NCBI GenBank assembly: GCA_012932295.1 | Contig: JAAONU010000037.1 | Span: forward strand, 62,001-126,000 | Length of the DNA stretch: 64,000 nucleotides | Direction: 5' to 3' | DNA from: Cyclina sinensis | Taxonomy: Eukaryota; Mollusca; Bivalvia; Venerida; Veneridae | Part shown: positions 34,701 to 45,110 of the stretch, in pieces | How positions within the stretch are numbered: the first letter of the stretch is position 1 | Layout of the letters: each line of letters starts with the position of its first letter | The notes under the pieces: generated by a model | What the model was told of the DNA's origin: nothing | Seen by the model: only the letters and a program-made list of their open reading frames with translations | Database searches by the model: none | Position numbers and translations under genes: made by a program

Positions 34701-35175
34701 AAACAAGAGGTTCATGATGGCCCTGGATCGATCACCTGAGTACCTTGGTTGTTGGTTTGCTGTTAAGTAAACGTAAGAAGCAGTATTTCATTTTGTAATT
34801 GAAGATATTTAGGCGCTTACAAACTAAATATGCAAAATATCAGTCAATAAATAAAGGCTCTATGACAGTAAAGTAGAAATGACTGTTGAAATGACTGTTG
34901 TTGACGTCAAGCCCTACCCATGGGTAGAGGTTCATGTAAGGAACCTATATACCGAATAGCAAAGATATTGGTCTATAAATGAAGGCTCAATGAGGTAAAG
35001 TAGATAAATCTATTTTTAACCTCCGTGACCTTTAACCTAATCTAATCGATTATAGCCCCAGTCACCTTTATCATAATATTGTAATTTGAAATATCTCAAA
35101 AAAAGGTCTACTAGACAATGCTTCAGGCCAAATTTTAAAATTCCAGGTCTTGTGGTTTCAGACAAGAAGATAGGT
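34701..35175 (-). mobile_element. GCTCACCTGAG family, copy 2 (truncated)
   Basis: Starts AAACAAGAGGTTCATGATGG then CCCTGGATCGATCACCTGAG, the complement of the family's tail. It continues through GTCAAGCCCTACCCATGGGT and GACCTTTAACCTAATCTAAT to CTTGTGGTTTCAGACAAGAA. The head end is missing. Confidence 0.7.
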
Positions 35176-36076
35176 TCGGGTGGAAACACTTAGCAATTAG
35201 GCTATACTATTGGTGTGACTGCACTAAGTACAACATGCAACAAGAAACAGTTTCAGATGGACAAAAATGTGGCGCACGCAAGAATCGAACTATATTACTT
35301 AATTTGTTGGTGAGGTATTATAAAACTTTTCACTAAACTTGTCATATGGGTATGTGGTACCAATTAACTCTCAGTTTATTTCGATCGGACTTTGAAAGGC
35401 TGTAAAAATCAAGTTTGATACTATAAGTGCTACATATATCAAGGAAAGACGTTTTGAAGAATGGAGTGTAACAGGGTTATAATTTTGGACAAACCTGTAC
35501 TTGGATTTAAGGGTTATTTCCCTTTGATTGTTTATTTCAGTTTTTAACCAATGTAAATATTTTGTTTCTTTTTCCCTCCAAAAGAAATTCAAATTAGTTA
35601 CTGTTCTGTGTGGGAATGTTGGTGTCTTATGGAAGCCATGTGTTTTAATGGCTCTTACATTTTAAAACTTTATGGATTGTTTGAACATGGTATGGTTAAA
35701 ACTTCAGGACAGAAAGTTGAATTGATATTTTAATGCATTTAAAGTAAATTAATGAGATACATGTAATTTGGCATGACGTATTTTTGTGTTAAGATTTGAG
35801 ATGGTTTTCGAAATGACAATCTTTTTCTAACCACACATTATTATCTTCTTTCCTATATCAGAATTTACAGTCACTGTGAGAACATGAAGTGTGAGTGGTA
35901 ACTTGTAAACACTGGTAAATGTGGAGATGGTAAACCTGTTGCAATGACTTATAAAAAAAAAGTATTGTGGTTTATTATTTAACATGTATGTATACAATGT
36001 ATATAGTTTGATAATAAGTAATATATGTTGTACGGAAAGATGTAATAAGAGGAAAGACACTAGATTCATTATTTAC
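35176..36076. other. No recognisable gene; downstream flank of the arrestin gene
   Basis: Examined for missing arrestin C-lobe exons on the minus strand: none seen. ORFs at 35371-35592 and 35827-36069 have no arrestin resemblance. Confidence 0.35.
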
Positions 36077-36220
36077 AATATAGCAGATTGTGTAGATCTC
36101 GCAAATAATAGACTCGCCCGATACAAAGCCACGCCTATTAATACGGAAAGAGGCGGAGACAGCACCTTAATTAAGGCAATACCCACAAATTACACAAGAA
36201 TCTTCATCCTCTGCTGGATC
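36077..36220 (-). CDS. Arrestin gene exon 5 with in-frame stop
   Basis: The acceptor TTGATATTTCAG opens DPAEDEDSCVICGYCLN, then TAA (36169-36167), then in the same frame GAVSASFRINRRGFVSGES. Cysteine-rich CxxCxxC sequence followed by 'GxxSxSxxxxRxGFVxGE' is the normal linker and C-lobe start of ARRDC proteins, so the stop replaces one residue inside conserved sequence. The exon end is uncertain; ATT/GTAAAT at 36077 is a possible donor. Confidence 0.65.
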
Positions 36221-36533
36221 CTGAAATATCAATACCAATGAAAAATCTTATATTTCATATGATCATGAAAATAAATTAAAACTCAATACGGATTTGCATT
36301 TTTCATTGCTTTTCGCGACTGTTAGTGGGTATTTTTGGTACAATATATGCATTATCTTTTTACAATATAATAAGTGATTATAAGGTCCCCTAAAATTCTG
36401 TTAATTCTTTATTCAACTTTTCATCTATCGCACAATAAATGACAAATAAAATTGATTAAAAAAAAGAGATAAGTGGAGCGTGTTGTTGGGGATGATTTCA
36501 AGGAATAACTTGTAAAAATTATTTATACTTTAC

Positions 36534-36664
36534 CATTACTCCAGGTACATTATTTAGGTCAAGGGAACGTACAACGCCAAACTCGACTTTGCCGGACTGG
36601 TCTAGCAAGCCCCATACACCATGTATCTTTGCCTTCACCCAGTACCTCACATAGCCATGCAAAC
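36534..36664 (-). CDS. Arrestin gene exon 4
   Basis: Encodes LHGYVRYWVKAKIHGVWGLL, then KVEFGVVRSLDLNNVPGVM. G-Y-V-R-Y-W-V-K-A and the later LDLN are standard ARRDC landmarks. The acceptor is TATTTCAAG; the donor is ATG/GTAAAG in phase 0. Confidence 0.85.
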
Positions 36665-36932
36665 CTTGAAATATTCATAAATAAACCTACTTCTGAAAGC
36701 AGATCTCTAGACAAAAACTATACTCGGACTACTTCCCTATTCAAAAGAGCTGGAGTCAAATCCATTCCCAATCAACATTTTATTCGAGACATCGCTCAAT
36801 TACCAAGAAGCTTTGGAATTTATTCAAAACTTTTAGAATTGCCGAACTCCCAATAGTCGTCTGATGCTAATAAAAGAAAAGGAATAGTCCGTTTCGATAT
36901 CATTTTTTTACGTTTTAATCCGTACGCTATAC

Positions 36933-37028
36933 CTTCGAATGATGACGGTATATTTTCAGGTAGATCAAACTTGTAGTTGAACACGTGCTTTCCGCTTTCC
37001 AGGAACTCCACATGCGGCACATCTTTTT
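36933..37028 (-). CDS. Arrestin gene exon 3
   Basis: Encodes EKDVPHVEFLESGKHVFNYK then FDLPENIPSSFEG. The string LP-x(2-3)-PSSFEG is the most characteristic arrestin N-lobe motif. The acceptor AAACCAG has a weak pyrimidine tract; the donor is GAAG/GTATAG, phase 1. Confidence 0.85.
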
Positions 37029-37682
37029 CTGGTTTTAAAATTGAGATTGTGTGTTCATTAATTTTTGTGAATTTTCGTAGCTATCATGTAAATCTTTAAA
37101 ATAACGACTTATCGATGTAAACGATACTTTCGGAAATACCTCTTACGGAAAATTTTGGAGATGGCACAGTGAAACAAATTCCAAAGTTTGAAAGTCTTTC
37201 TGTGACACGTCTACGAACAAGATTTCTGCAGCCCTTTGTTTACCATACAGACAGATTCACAAGTCCAGAACTCCCGGAGGTTTGTACATCACCTATCCAT
37301 GCTAGAAACATGGTTTCTTTTCCTGCTAATTATTACGTCACGATCATTATAAATTATTTCACAAACCAGCCTTTGAAAAAATATTTTGATAAATCATTTA
37401 TAATTCTTCTATAAAATTAACTTTAATTAACCAGTTTCTTCGCAAAAGAAGAATGAATTGAAGCTTTATAGGATATTATGTCCATTGAACTACATGCACG
37501 TGCTCCACAACTGTGACTGCCATTTGTAAAGTTACATGTATGTGCCAAACTATTCCACGTAATTCTTCCAATCGGCTAAATCAAGGAAAGATAATTTGTA
37601 CTTTATGCAATCAAATCATTTTCAATCCATGAATGTTCATGCATTTATTTAGAACGTGAAAATCAACTCAGCAAGTAGATAC

Positions 37683-37805
37683 CTTTTCCAAAAACAACAA
37701 AAGACTGCTTGATGTATTCCTCTGTCTCATAGAGCTGTTTCTCTTGGTCACCGATGCCTTCTTTCCATTCAGCATGACACCATCCTTTCATCTTTATCTC
37801 GATTC
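37683..37805 (-). CDS. Arrestin gene exon 2
   Basis: Encodes GIEIKMKGWCHAEW, KEGIGDQEKQLYETEEYI and KQSFVVFGK. This matches the arrestin block with the conserved G-x-x-x-x-W segment before Y-x-x-x-x-E-x-Y. It starts after TGATCTAG and ends GAAAAG with donor GTATCT, phase 1 on both sides. Confidence 0.8.
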
Positions 37806-37808
37806 CTA

Positions 37809-37932
37809 GATCAATCAATCACTAGATCAATCAATCACTATATCAATCAATCAATCACTAGATCAATCACTATATCAATCAATCAATTAATTAATCAATT
37901 AATCACTCACTCACTCAATCAATCAATCAACT
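37809..37932. repeat. ATCA microsatellite abutting arrestin exon 2
   Basis: Imperfect ATCA/ATTA tetranucleotides begin three bases from the splice acceptor of exon 2. On the transcribed strand the intron therefore ends in TGAT repeats where a pyrimidine tract would be expected. Confidence 0.85.
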
Positions 37933-38115
37933 ATGATTAAATAGATTCGAAGAAAAACGGTTTTAGAATAAGTTTAAAGCATTCCTCCATGATATATTAG
38001 CTGCTTGTGAATCTCGATTTAATTTCCAGATGAGTAAATGGTTAAAGTGACTTTGTGAGAGGTGCAATTTAAGTGACCGTATCTATTTCACAGATTTATT
38101 AAACTGCAATACTAC

Positions 38116-38236
38116 CTTGTATTTTTAAACTCCTTCTCAGGGTCACAATATGTTTCCCGTGTACAGTTTGTACTGCTTGAAAGTTGTCGTCTGCGCTATT
38201 TTCTAGAATAAGTTCCAGTTTTGCCAACATGCTCAT
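38116..38236 (-). CDS. Arrestin gene exon 1
   Basis: The ATG at 38236 has adenine at -3 (GACAATG). The exon encodes MSMLAKLELILENSADDNFQ to LRRSLKIQ, the usual first strands of an arrestin N-lobe (KLELIL, then the segment before 'KIRGI'). It ends CAAG with donor GTAGTA in phase 1. Confidence 0.75.
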
Positions 38237-39690
38237 TGTCGGCACATCTAAGATTAATCCCGAAGTATATTATCGACACTCTTCAGTAGTATTCTGGCTT
38301 TCGAACTATGTTTATAAGCAAATGAGAATAACTAGTTTTTGAAAAACTGTAAAGCACAAAACTAAAACAAAAATACAAAACAACAACAACAACAAACTAC
38401 AACAACCCCATGCAATAAAAATAATAATAATAATAATAATAAGAATAGATAAGATAAGAAATAGATAAATAAACTGCAAGATTTTAAAGAATTTTGTATT
38501 CTGACCACTTTAAACTTTAATATTCCAAACTATAGCCACATTCTATACATACTTACAAAACGATATTTCGTTTAGTTTATATTCTACTTATAAGTTCCGA
38601 TCAGTAAATAAAAAATATCGATTATTTTGGACATGCGTTTTGTTTCGATTCCTTTAATGATCTATGAAATATCTTCACTTAATCAAGCAAAAAAAGATAT
38701 CGATCAATGGGACAGATTGATAATGCTATATAAATTATTGAACCAATGCTACTGATACATTTCAAGTCATAAAAGTTTGACTTAATCCAACTTAACATAA
38801 AGGCACCTTTGATCATTTCCGTAAAAGGTTACTCCGAAGGTAAATTCCGGAGATAGTCGAGGTGACACAGTTAAACTTCGTTGATGTTTACGGGTAATTT
38901 TGAGAACCGACGGACAGTATGATGCATAAATACCTTATTTTAAATATTGATATCGTAACCTCTCTCTTTCGTAGGTAACTTTTTCACATATACTGACAAC
39001 GGGTCGGAGAAAATTAGAACGTTTTTAAAAAAAAAACACTTTATAATTGTATCAAACTAAAGGGGAATATGACAATCATTGTTGGTTACAAACAAGTAAA
39101 TTAAACCCTATAGTATTTTATAGTAACACCAAGGCCCACTCTGACTGTATTAGCTTTTGAAGATGCTAATTTTGCCGATTTCTGGGAAGAATCAATCGTG
39201 AGGGAACAATTTCATTAAGGTTTTTTCATAACATGACCATTCAACTTTACCGGTACATCGTCTTGAAGGAGATCACACCAAACACATTTAGTATTTTTAT
39301 AACAATCTGTTCAAATTTTCGGTTTATCTTAAAACGACAAAAAATGTCAAGAATTGTCCGTCACACTTATGCCCAATTTCAATTGTCATCTTTTAGCACC
39401 GCACAAACCCTGCACAAGATTGACTGGTTCCGAACAACACTGATTTGGTGGTGTATAACCTTTGGCAGAAAGTGTGCTTAAGTGTCTTATTTCCAAATTG
39501 TTTAATACTTCTTGAGATTTGCACGTACATGTTTAATGTAAACATCTAAGGGTTGGTTGGTTTTTAAACCTCCAGTCATAACCTCTTTTTCGATAATTTA
39601 GTTATTCGCAATTTCAAAATTAAAAGCACATTGTAATCAAGATACATGTACAATTATGTTGACTGAGATGTGGAAAAAAAGCACGGGACT
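38237..39690. other. Upstream flank of the arrestin gene
   Basis: No further coding exon recognised. An AAT triplet run lies at ~38418-38443. The TATA-like GATATCG/TATATT sequences are not distinctive. The ORF at 39233-39481 has no domain. Confidence 0.35.
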
Positions 39691-39691
39691 T

Positions 39692-40308
39692 GGAGCTCTC
39701 CTGCACGACCTGGCAAGCATAAAGACGCGTGAGAGGTCTCGAAATTTTGCGTTTAGTGTGAATTTTGATTTGACACTGTCTATCTGAATTTCAGTCCACG
39801 GGTTACCGAGCCACAGCCGGACAACATGAATCATCTTAATACACGTGTTGCGGTACGCAAGGCCCTGATACAATATACATTATTTACGTAAAATGAAATT
39901 GACCGTGCTTTTGAGAACTCAAAACCACGAGCTGTTTTGTCTGAGCCAGTGCACGTACAGACAGACATGAAATAAGAGATCAGGCATTAAAGAAAGCAGG
40001 ATTCTCTGGGTGCCAGCTGTCTTGTTGTAGCCTGTAAAACATTACATTTCTTCAGGATAATACGAAAGATAACATAGAAAATAATCTGGCATTAATAAGT
40101 GAGCAGATAAGAACAAATGCAAATTCAACATGCTATAGTGATGTATTATAATTTCAAAGAGAGAAAGCAAAAAGTGCAGGTCCGCTGGATGGAGAGCGCG
40201 TAAGAACATCGTGTCAAGTTAGTATCAAATTAAAGTTGACGCTACGAGTAAACGTTTGAAACCTCTTGTACATATCTGTAGGTTTACGGGATGCTGCAGG
40301 AGAGCTCC
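39692..40308. repeat. Possible decayed foldback element
   Basis: GGAGCTCTCCTGCA (39692-39705) and TGCAGGAGAGCTCC (40295-40308) are a perfect 14-bp inverted pair. Weaker inverted resemblance continues inward: GAGGTCTCGAAATTTTGCGT against AAACGTTTGAAACCTC. No ORF. Chance is not excluded. Confidence 0.3.
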
Positions 40309-40892
40309 GTGTTTCTGAGTTCTCAAAAACTTGATGGAGAACCCGAGCAAACTCTACTCAGGTAATATCGGTCAGAAAGTGTTGGCAGGGGCTGCACCGT
40401 AGAGAACTTCTTTCAGAATGCACGAGCAAAAAACAAAAAAGAAAGAACCAACAGATTTCGGCGTTGCATTGGCTTATATGAGCGGTGGTAAGGCAGCAAA
40501 TCAGACCCAAAGTTGTTATGACCTGAACGATTACACGGTATACGTGTTTTATACCGTCAACTGAATTAATATGTACCTTCCTAAATCTCTTTTATTCGGT
40601 AGATGTATATATGCTCTATTATTAAACTTATGGTTTTGTACCTTCTCCTTGCCTTACTTCAGCCAGCGGTAACTATGGAAAGCCAAATCTGTATTAACGC
40701 GTTAATTTACACCTTTCTTCAAATAATCTACCCTCTCTTTTATTAAATTAATGTAGGCTGTAAATAATTTTGTTGCTCTCTGTAAAAGAATACTGATCTA
40801 AAAAGTTCTTGCAACTAATATTAATCCCTCTCGATGACTTCTTCCTGGGTTCAAACCAGTACTCGTGCCGAACGTGAGGAATGTGGAATGTC

Positions 40893-40985
40893 ACTGGAGA
40901 CTCTCACCCTTGGTGGGATTCGAACTTTCTGATCGGGAGTCCGTTGTTCTAACCCTTCAACCACTGCTCGTCTCCCAAATATTGG
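40893..40985 (-). mobile_element. tRNA-like SINE fragment
   Basis: On the minus strand GTGGTTGAAGGGTTAGAAC resembles an A box and AGTTCGAATCCCACC contains a B box. Anticodon-arm-like GGACTCCCGATC lies between. A tRNA-derived SINE head; the body is not delimited. Confidence 0.45.
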
Positions 40986-41345
40986 TGTCAGTTCTTAGAA
41001 GGTATATACTTATGAAGATAAGTTCTGCAAGTTTGAAAAAATTGATTTTCCGTGTACCTAAGTGAATCTTGAAAACAATGAAAACAAAAGTGCCTTACAC
41101 TCAACAAATGTATAAGCAGTAATTCATTTTAGAGATTTTTATTCTGAAAAATGTTGAAGACAGAGTGGCCGGTAAGAAAAAGCATATATAATGTAAATAT
41201 CTGATGTGTCCTCCATCTGCAAACTATCTCACATCGCCTCGTCCTACTACATATCAGTCGTTCGATGGCCAAGGATTTCAGTTGGTGAAAGATCCCGGGG
41301 ATTTTGCAGGTCACGGAATCACGTTAATGTTGTATTGGAGTAGAG

Positions 41346-41856
41346 AGTAAACAATATCACAAACAAAGCAAATAAAACAGCTTAAGGTTCATCAGACGAA
41401 ATGTCAAAACACAAAACAAACAACTCAAAGAAGCAGCATACAAATCATATGTAAGACCACAGGTTCAATACTGCTCAACTTTATGGCATCCATGGCAAAA
41501 ATATCTCACTCACAGAATAGAAATTGTCCAGAGGTCAGCTGCAAGGTACGTTCATAATGACTGCCACTATACAAGCAGTGTAACAAACATGATTAAGGAT
41601 CTAAAATGGTCAACTTTAGAACAAAGGCGAAACCACGCCAGCCTGGTCATGCTACACAAAATAAAAAACAAACAGGTCAATGTCGATCATAATCATCTTA
41701 CAAACACAAGAAACAGCAAATTCCTCATCCTACAATCGAAGACACTCATTATCCCAAAGGACTATACGACTCTGGAACGAATTACCGACCGAGATTAAGG
41801 GTACACCAACTGTACAAGATTTTATCAGTGGACTAAACAAGTTTTATAGATTTTAA
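41346..41856 (+). pseudogene. LINE reverse transcriptase C-terminal fragment
   Basis: Plus-strand frames give LRFIRRNVKTQNKQLKEAAY, KSYVRPQVQYCSTLWHPW, VQRSAARYVHNDCHYTSSV, LEQRRNHASLVMLHKI and, after a shift near 41770, RLWNELPTEIKGTPTVQDF. This is the thumb-and-beyond region of Jockey/CR1-type elements (RRN, SYVRPQ.EY, VQR.AAR). The YADD active site lies upstream and is absent. Confidence 0.8.
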
Positions 41857-41995
41857 GTATTTAAAATAAATGTTTAAGTAAGATCTTCAGTTAAGTCTTG
41901 TTTTCTTTGTTATTATCTTTTATAATTTTAATGTTCCTGACACGCGCCTGCCTAGTATAGTCAGTATTGACTTTTGGCAGTTATAAGTTGAAGTT
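41346..41995 (+). mobile_element. Jockey/CR1-like LINE 3' end
   Basis: The C-terminal end of a reverse-transcriptase ORF plus ~140 bp of 3' UTR. The UTR contains TTTAATGTTCCTGACACGCG and CAGTTATAAGTTGAAGTTGG; closely similar UTR sequence recurs at 52118-52198. 5'-truncated. Confidence 0.7.
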
Positions 41996-42040
41996 GGATT
42001 GCAAAGTGATCACTGTCTGTACCGAGTTAAAGCAGCTCGG

Positions 42041-42250
42041 TCACAGTTGAACAGCAGAATTAAAAAAAAAAATATTTCGGCCTTTTCCGACAACTTCGTA
42101 TAAATTATTGAAGTCGCCCGAGGTGTTCCGGGTGTAGAATACGGTATCCCCGATGCATGCTTGCTGTACCACGCGAAACGTTCCGCAATATGGCTTCTTC
42201 ACTTCAACAATCTCAGCAAAGGCATTCGTTACATGGATAAATGTTACCAA
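42041..42250 (-). CDS. Possible small secreted protein or exon, unknown
   Basis: From the ATG near 42250 the minus strand reads MLVTFIHVTNAFA, a signal-peptide-like start, then EIVEVKKPYCGTF, ACIGDTVFYTRNTSGDF and NNLYEVVGKGRN. The stretch is visibly richer in G+C than its surroundings. It has two cysteines and one N-glycosylation-like NTS. No family is recognised. It could be one exon of a larger gene or chance. Confidence 0.3.
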   Translation of the reverse strand: MVTFIHVTNAFAEIVEVKKPYCGTFRVVQQACIGDTVFYTRNTSGDFNNLYEVVGKGRNIFFFNSAVQL

Positions 42251-42259
42251 CATAACCAA

Positions 42260-43202
42260 GTGTGAAAGTTCACAAGAATGAGTCCGAGGGTCACTTTACT
42301 TCCACAAGATTTTCCTTATTTTATCAATAAAAAACTCCATTCAAAATATAAACAATTTTCCACACCGCATCTCTGATTTCTCTCAAAACGTTTTGGTGAC
42401 GTATACTGTATATGAACACGAATCAGTTGATATACTTTCATTTTCATTATTATGGCAATAATTTGATAGCTAACGATGTTTGGAGGGACAATTTAAATCA
42501 TGTTTGAAGTAAATTAAGTGACCCCCAAAATTCATTCTTGTGAACTTTCGCACCTTGTTTTGGTTATATAGTAGTGCGGGGCACTTATCCATGAAACGAA
42601 TGGCCGTGTTTTTTGGTCCAATATTCAAATGTGGATATAATGCCAGCGCATGCACGAAGAGTGAATGTGATCAGTGATGTGACGACAACAAAACTAGCCA
42701 CTCCAAATAAAGGTTTTATACATTCATAAAGCTATAGTCTATGATGAAAAAACTATCCATTTTTTACAATCACGAAATGATGCACCAGGTGACAGTGTGT
42801 CTTAAGTTAGGTATTGATAGACATGATACCCAAAGAAATTTAGAAGCAAATTTTTAGTCAATGGCCAACTGTGAACGAACTGATTTAACAACAGATATTC
42901 ATATTAATACTTTGTACATCTATGGTCTTTTTGACGAAATGGTTTATGAAATTATATGCACCAGTGGTGGATACAGGATTTTGTATAAGGGTGTGGGGGG
43001 ACGGGGGGAGTAATCTCAGCCGGGGTTCCAAGGGGCAGTTGCCCCTTGGTCTGTGGGTGAAGCCCCCATGAAACCTAGACGCTCTCTCGTTGATTATGGT
43101 AAAAAAGCCATCATACTTTGCCCTGTGACATTCACTGCAGATTATTTTTCATATGTCGAACTGAGCGAAAAAACAATGAAATAATTGTTATATACGTTTA
43201 TA
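42260..43202. other. No recognisable gene; possible hAT-like MITE remnant
   Basis: CACCAGTGGTGGATACAGG near 42959, followed by a GGGGGG-rich patch and AAGGGGCAGTTGCCCCTTGG, resembles one end of a common invertebrate MITE type. The other end was not found. The rest holds nothing recognised. Confidence 0.25.
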
Positions 43203-43518
43203 TACTCAACAAAAAAGAAACCTGACAGTGTATGTTTTATTCATTTTTTCAGAAAATAGACAATACAGCATGACAACAACTTTTGGGCATGTTAAAATGA
43301 TCCATTCCCTACCCAGATATGCATTTTGGTTTTATTGGTCATGATTTAAGTTGGTTAAATGACGTAATTTCAATGATAGGGGTCAAAACTGAATTTATCA
43401 GTTTGGATGTAATGGCATTGACATTTTTACTGGTGAATTTTAACCATTTAGATCACAATTTAATAATGTTCAAGTGTTCTGGTATTGAAATCAATATCGG
43501 ACGTGAGCACCTCTAGCT

Positions 43519-44837
43519 CTAATGAGTGTTTCCACGCGTCGTCGCATCGAATTGACGTAACGTTGTACAAGTGTTCCATTCATGAATCAATGCATTTGTC
43601 AGCTCTTGGATATGTTGTGGAGCATGTCTTTGGCGAACGTTTCTGCCAAGCTCGTCCCAGATATGCTCTATTGGATTCATATCCGGAGTCATTGCTGGCC
43701 ATTGCATGACGTTAACGTTTGCTGCTGCTAAGTGAGCGCGTGTAATTCTTGCTGTGTGGGGACGGGCATTATCCTGATGGAAAACAGCTCAAAAACGGAA
43801 TTTATCCCGTCAATTATTTCATACCCGACCAGATAAAGGGGTGCCGTATAAACTTTGCTTTATACGGCACATGATACGTCATGGACTACTTTTGTGTTTA
43901 TAATCAGAAGGAAGCGATAAAATTGTTGTTATTACAAACAGAGACTACTTGAATAAATTTTAAATATTTCAATATGTAGATCTTATAATATAGTGATTAT
44001 TTAAGGAAATAAAATTATTGAAAGGTTGGAACTATTTTTTGTGTATATGTACACCTGGCGGATAACCTTGACATTAGCCTAATTTAAAACACTTTAAAGA
44101 TGGGTTTTCAATATATTAAGTAAATTATTTCCACATGCCATATGTGACAGGATAAATAGAATAATAGGTTAGTGTCTTTATATGAAAAATTTTATCTGTT
44201 GCCTCGCAGAACGATGAGTCGGGTTTACTGCCCCCCCCCCCCCCATTATCCCACCCAATACCATTACGCCACCACCCCCAAAACGATTATGTTCTGTAAC
44301 ACAGACGGGCGCGAACCGTTCACATTGCCGGCGATAGACTCGTGTGCGGCCGTCGGCATTACTAAGATTGAATCGCGATTGGTTCGAAAACAGGACAGTG
44401 TTCCAGTCACGTCGACGCCAGTGACGCTGGGCACGTACCAATGCCATACGGGCCTGACGATGGCGTTATGTAAGTATACCACTGGCATATGGGCGTCGGG
44501 CTGTAATTGGGCGTCTTTGTGTGCGTAACCTATTGCGAATAGTTTGAGCACTTACGTTAAACAAAGGTCCCGTCAACGTCGCGGGTCTGAAGCGGTTACG
44601 TAAGTGCATTAAGATAATGGCACGATCATCCCTTCGGGTACTTGCCCTTGGTCTATCTGACCTTGGATGATCGGACATACCACCTGTTTGCATAAAACCT
44701 CTAAAAAGCTCATGAATTGTGTTGCGACTGCAGTTAAAGGTTCTGCTAACGTTGACAACGGAAGCAGAGCCCTGGAGCATTCCAATAGCCGTATTTCTCT
44801 CGGCTTCTGACAACCGTGGCATTGTAAAACTTGTCAA
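43519..44837 (-). pseudogene. Tc1-like DD34E transposase, inactive
   Basis: The N-terminal part (44837-44466) contains the DNA-binding region: MPRLSEAERNTAIGMLQG, then NCSRNTIHELF and RDDRAIILMHLRNRF. After a frameshift near 44455 comes RRDWNTVLFSNQSRFNLS, where the usual TDESRF is changed to SNQSRF, so the first catalytic aspartate is lost. After the insertion come HQDNARPHTARITRAHLAAA and MTPDMNPIEHIWDELGRNV. The second aspartate and the glutamate are present, 34 residues apart. Frameshift, insertion and active-site change make it defunct. Confidence 0.85.
43790..44212. mobile_element. Hairpin-bearing insertion in the Tc1 transposase
   Basis: Transposase homology is lost between about 43790 and 44212. 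Inside, GTGCCGTATAAA (43841-43852) and TTTATACGGCAC (43859-43870) form a perfect 12-bp stem with loop CTTTGC. Ends and target duplication were not resolved. Confidence 0.4.
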
Positions 44838-45110
44838 CTTTAGATGTGAATTTCACTGTGTGATCACCGATGACATGTATAGTGCTTTGTAACACTGTCT
44901 ACCAGTTACCGTTCCACGTGCACGAGCTCCACGTGCAAAAACGGAAATTTAACGTCTACCTGCATTTGACTGATAACATGACGACGAAACGATGCACATG
45001 TAAAGTGTGTCGATAATACATGTTTGTGCAATATACACAGTTTGGATAAATTCGCAGATGTGCACAATATTTAAAAACTAAAAGTGTCAGGTTTCTTTTT
45101 TTTGAGTGTA

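Larger units (their letters stand above)
36077..38236 (-). pseudogene. Arrestin-domain (ARRDC/alpha-arrestin) gene, truncated
   Basis: Five minus-strand exons: 38236-38116, 37805-37683, 37028-36933, 36664-36534 and 36220 to ~36077. Splice phases are 1, 1, 1, 0 and every junction restores an arrestin codon. Known: ARRDC proteins are cytosolic adaptors that link membrane cargo to NEDD4-family ubiquitin ligases; the N- and C-terminal arrestin lobes are each ~150 residues and the tail carries PPxY motifs. Seen here: the complete N-lobe and the beginning of the C-lobe. A TAA at 36169-36167 would end the product at residue 174, yet arrestin-like codons continue beyond it. The C-lobe remainder and PPxY motifs are not visible. 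Either a decaying gene, a base error, or an N-lobe-only protein. Confidence 0.75.
43203..45110 (-). mobile_element. Tc1/mariner-type transposon, degenerate
   Basis: Terminal inverted repeats TACTCAACAAAAAAGAAACC (left) and the complement of GGTTTCTTTTTTTTGAGTGT (right) are flanked by TA, the Tc1/mariner target. The transposase lies on the minus strand and is broken (separate entry). A ~0.4-kb foreign segment with a hairpin sits inside it. Confidence 0.85.

Noticed and set aside
36629..36856. Plus-strand ORF opposite the arrestin gene
   Set aside because: Overlaps arrestin exon 4 on the other strand and lacks any domain.
44172..44551. ORFs overlapping the Tc1 transposase in other frames
   Set aside because: Shadows of the minus-strand transposase, which alone has the DD34E motifs.
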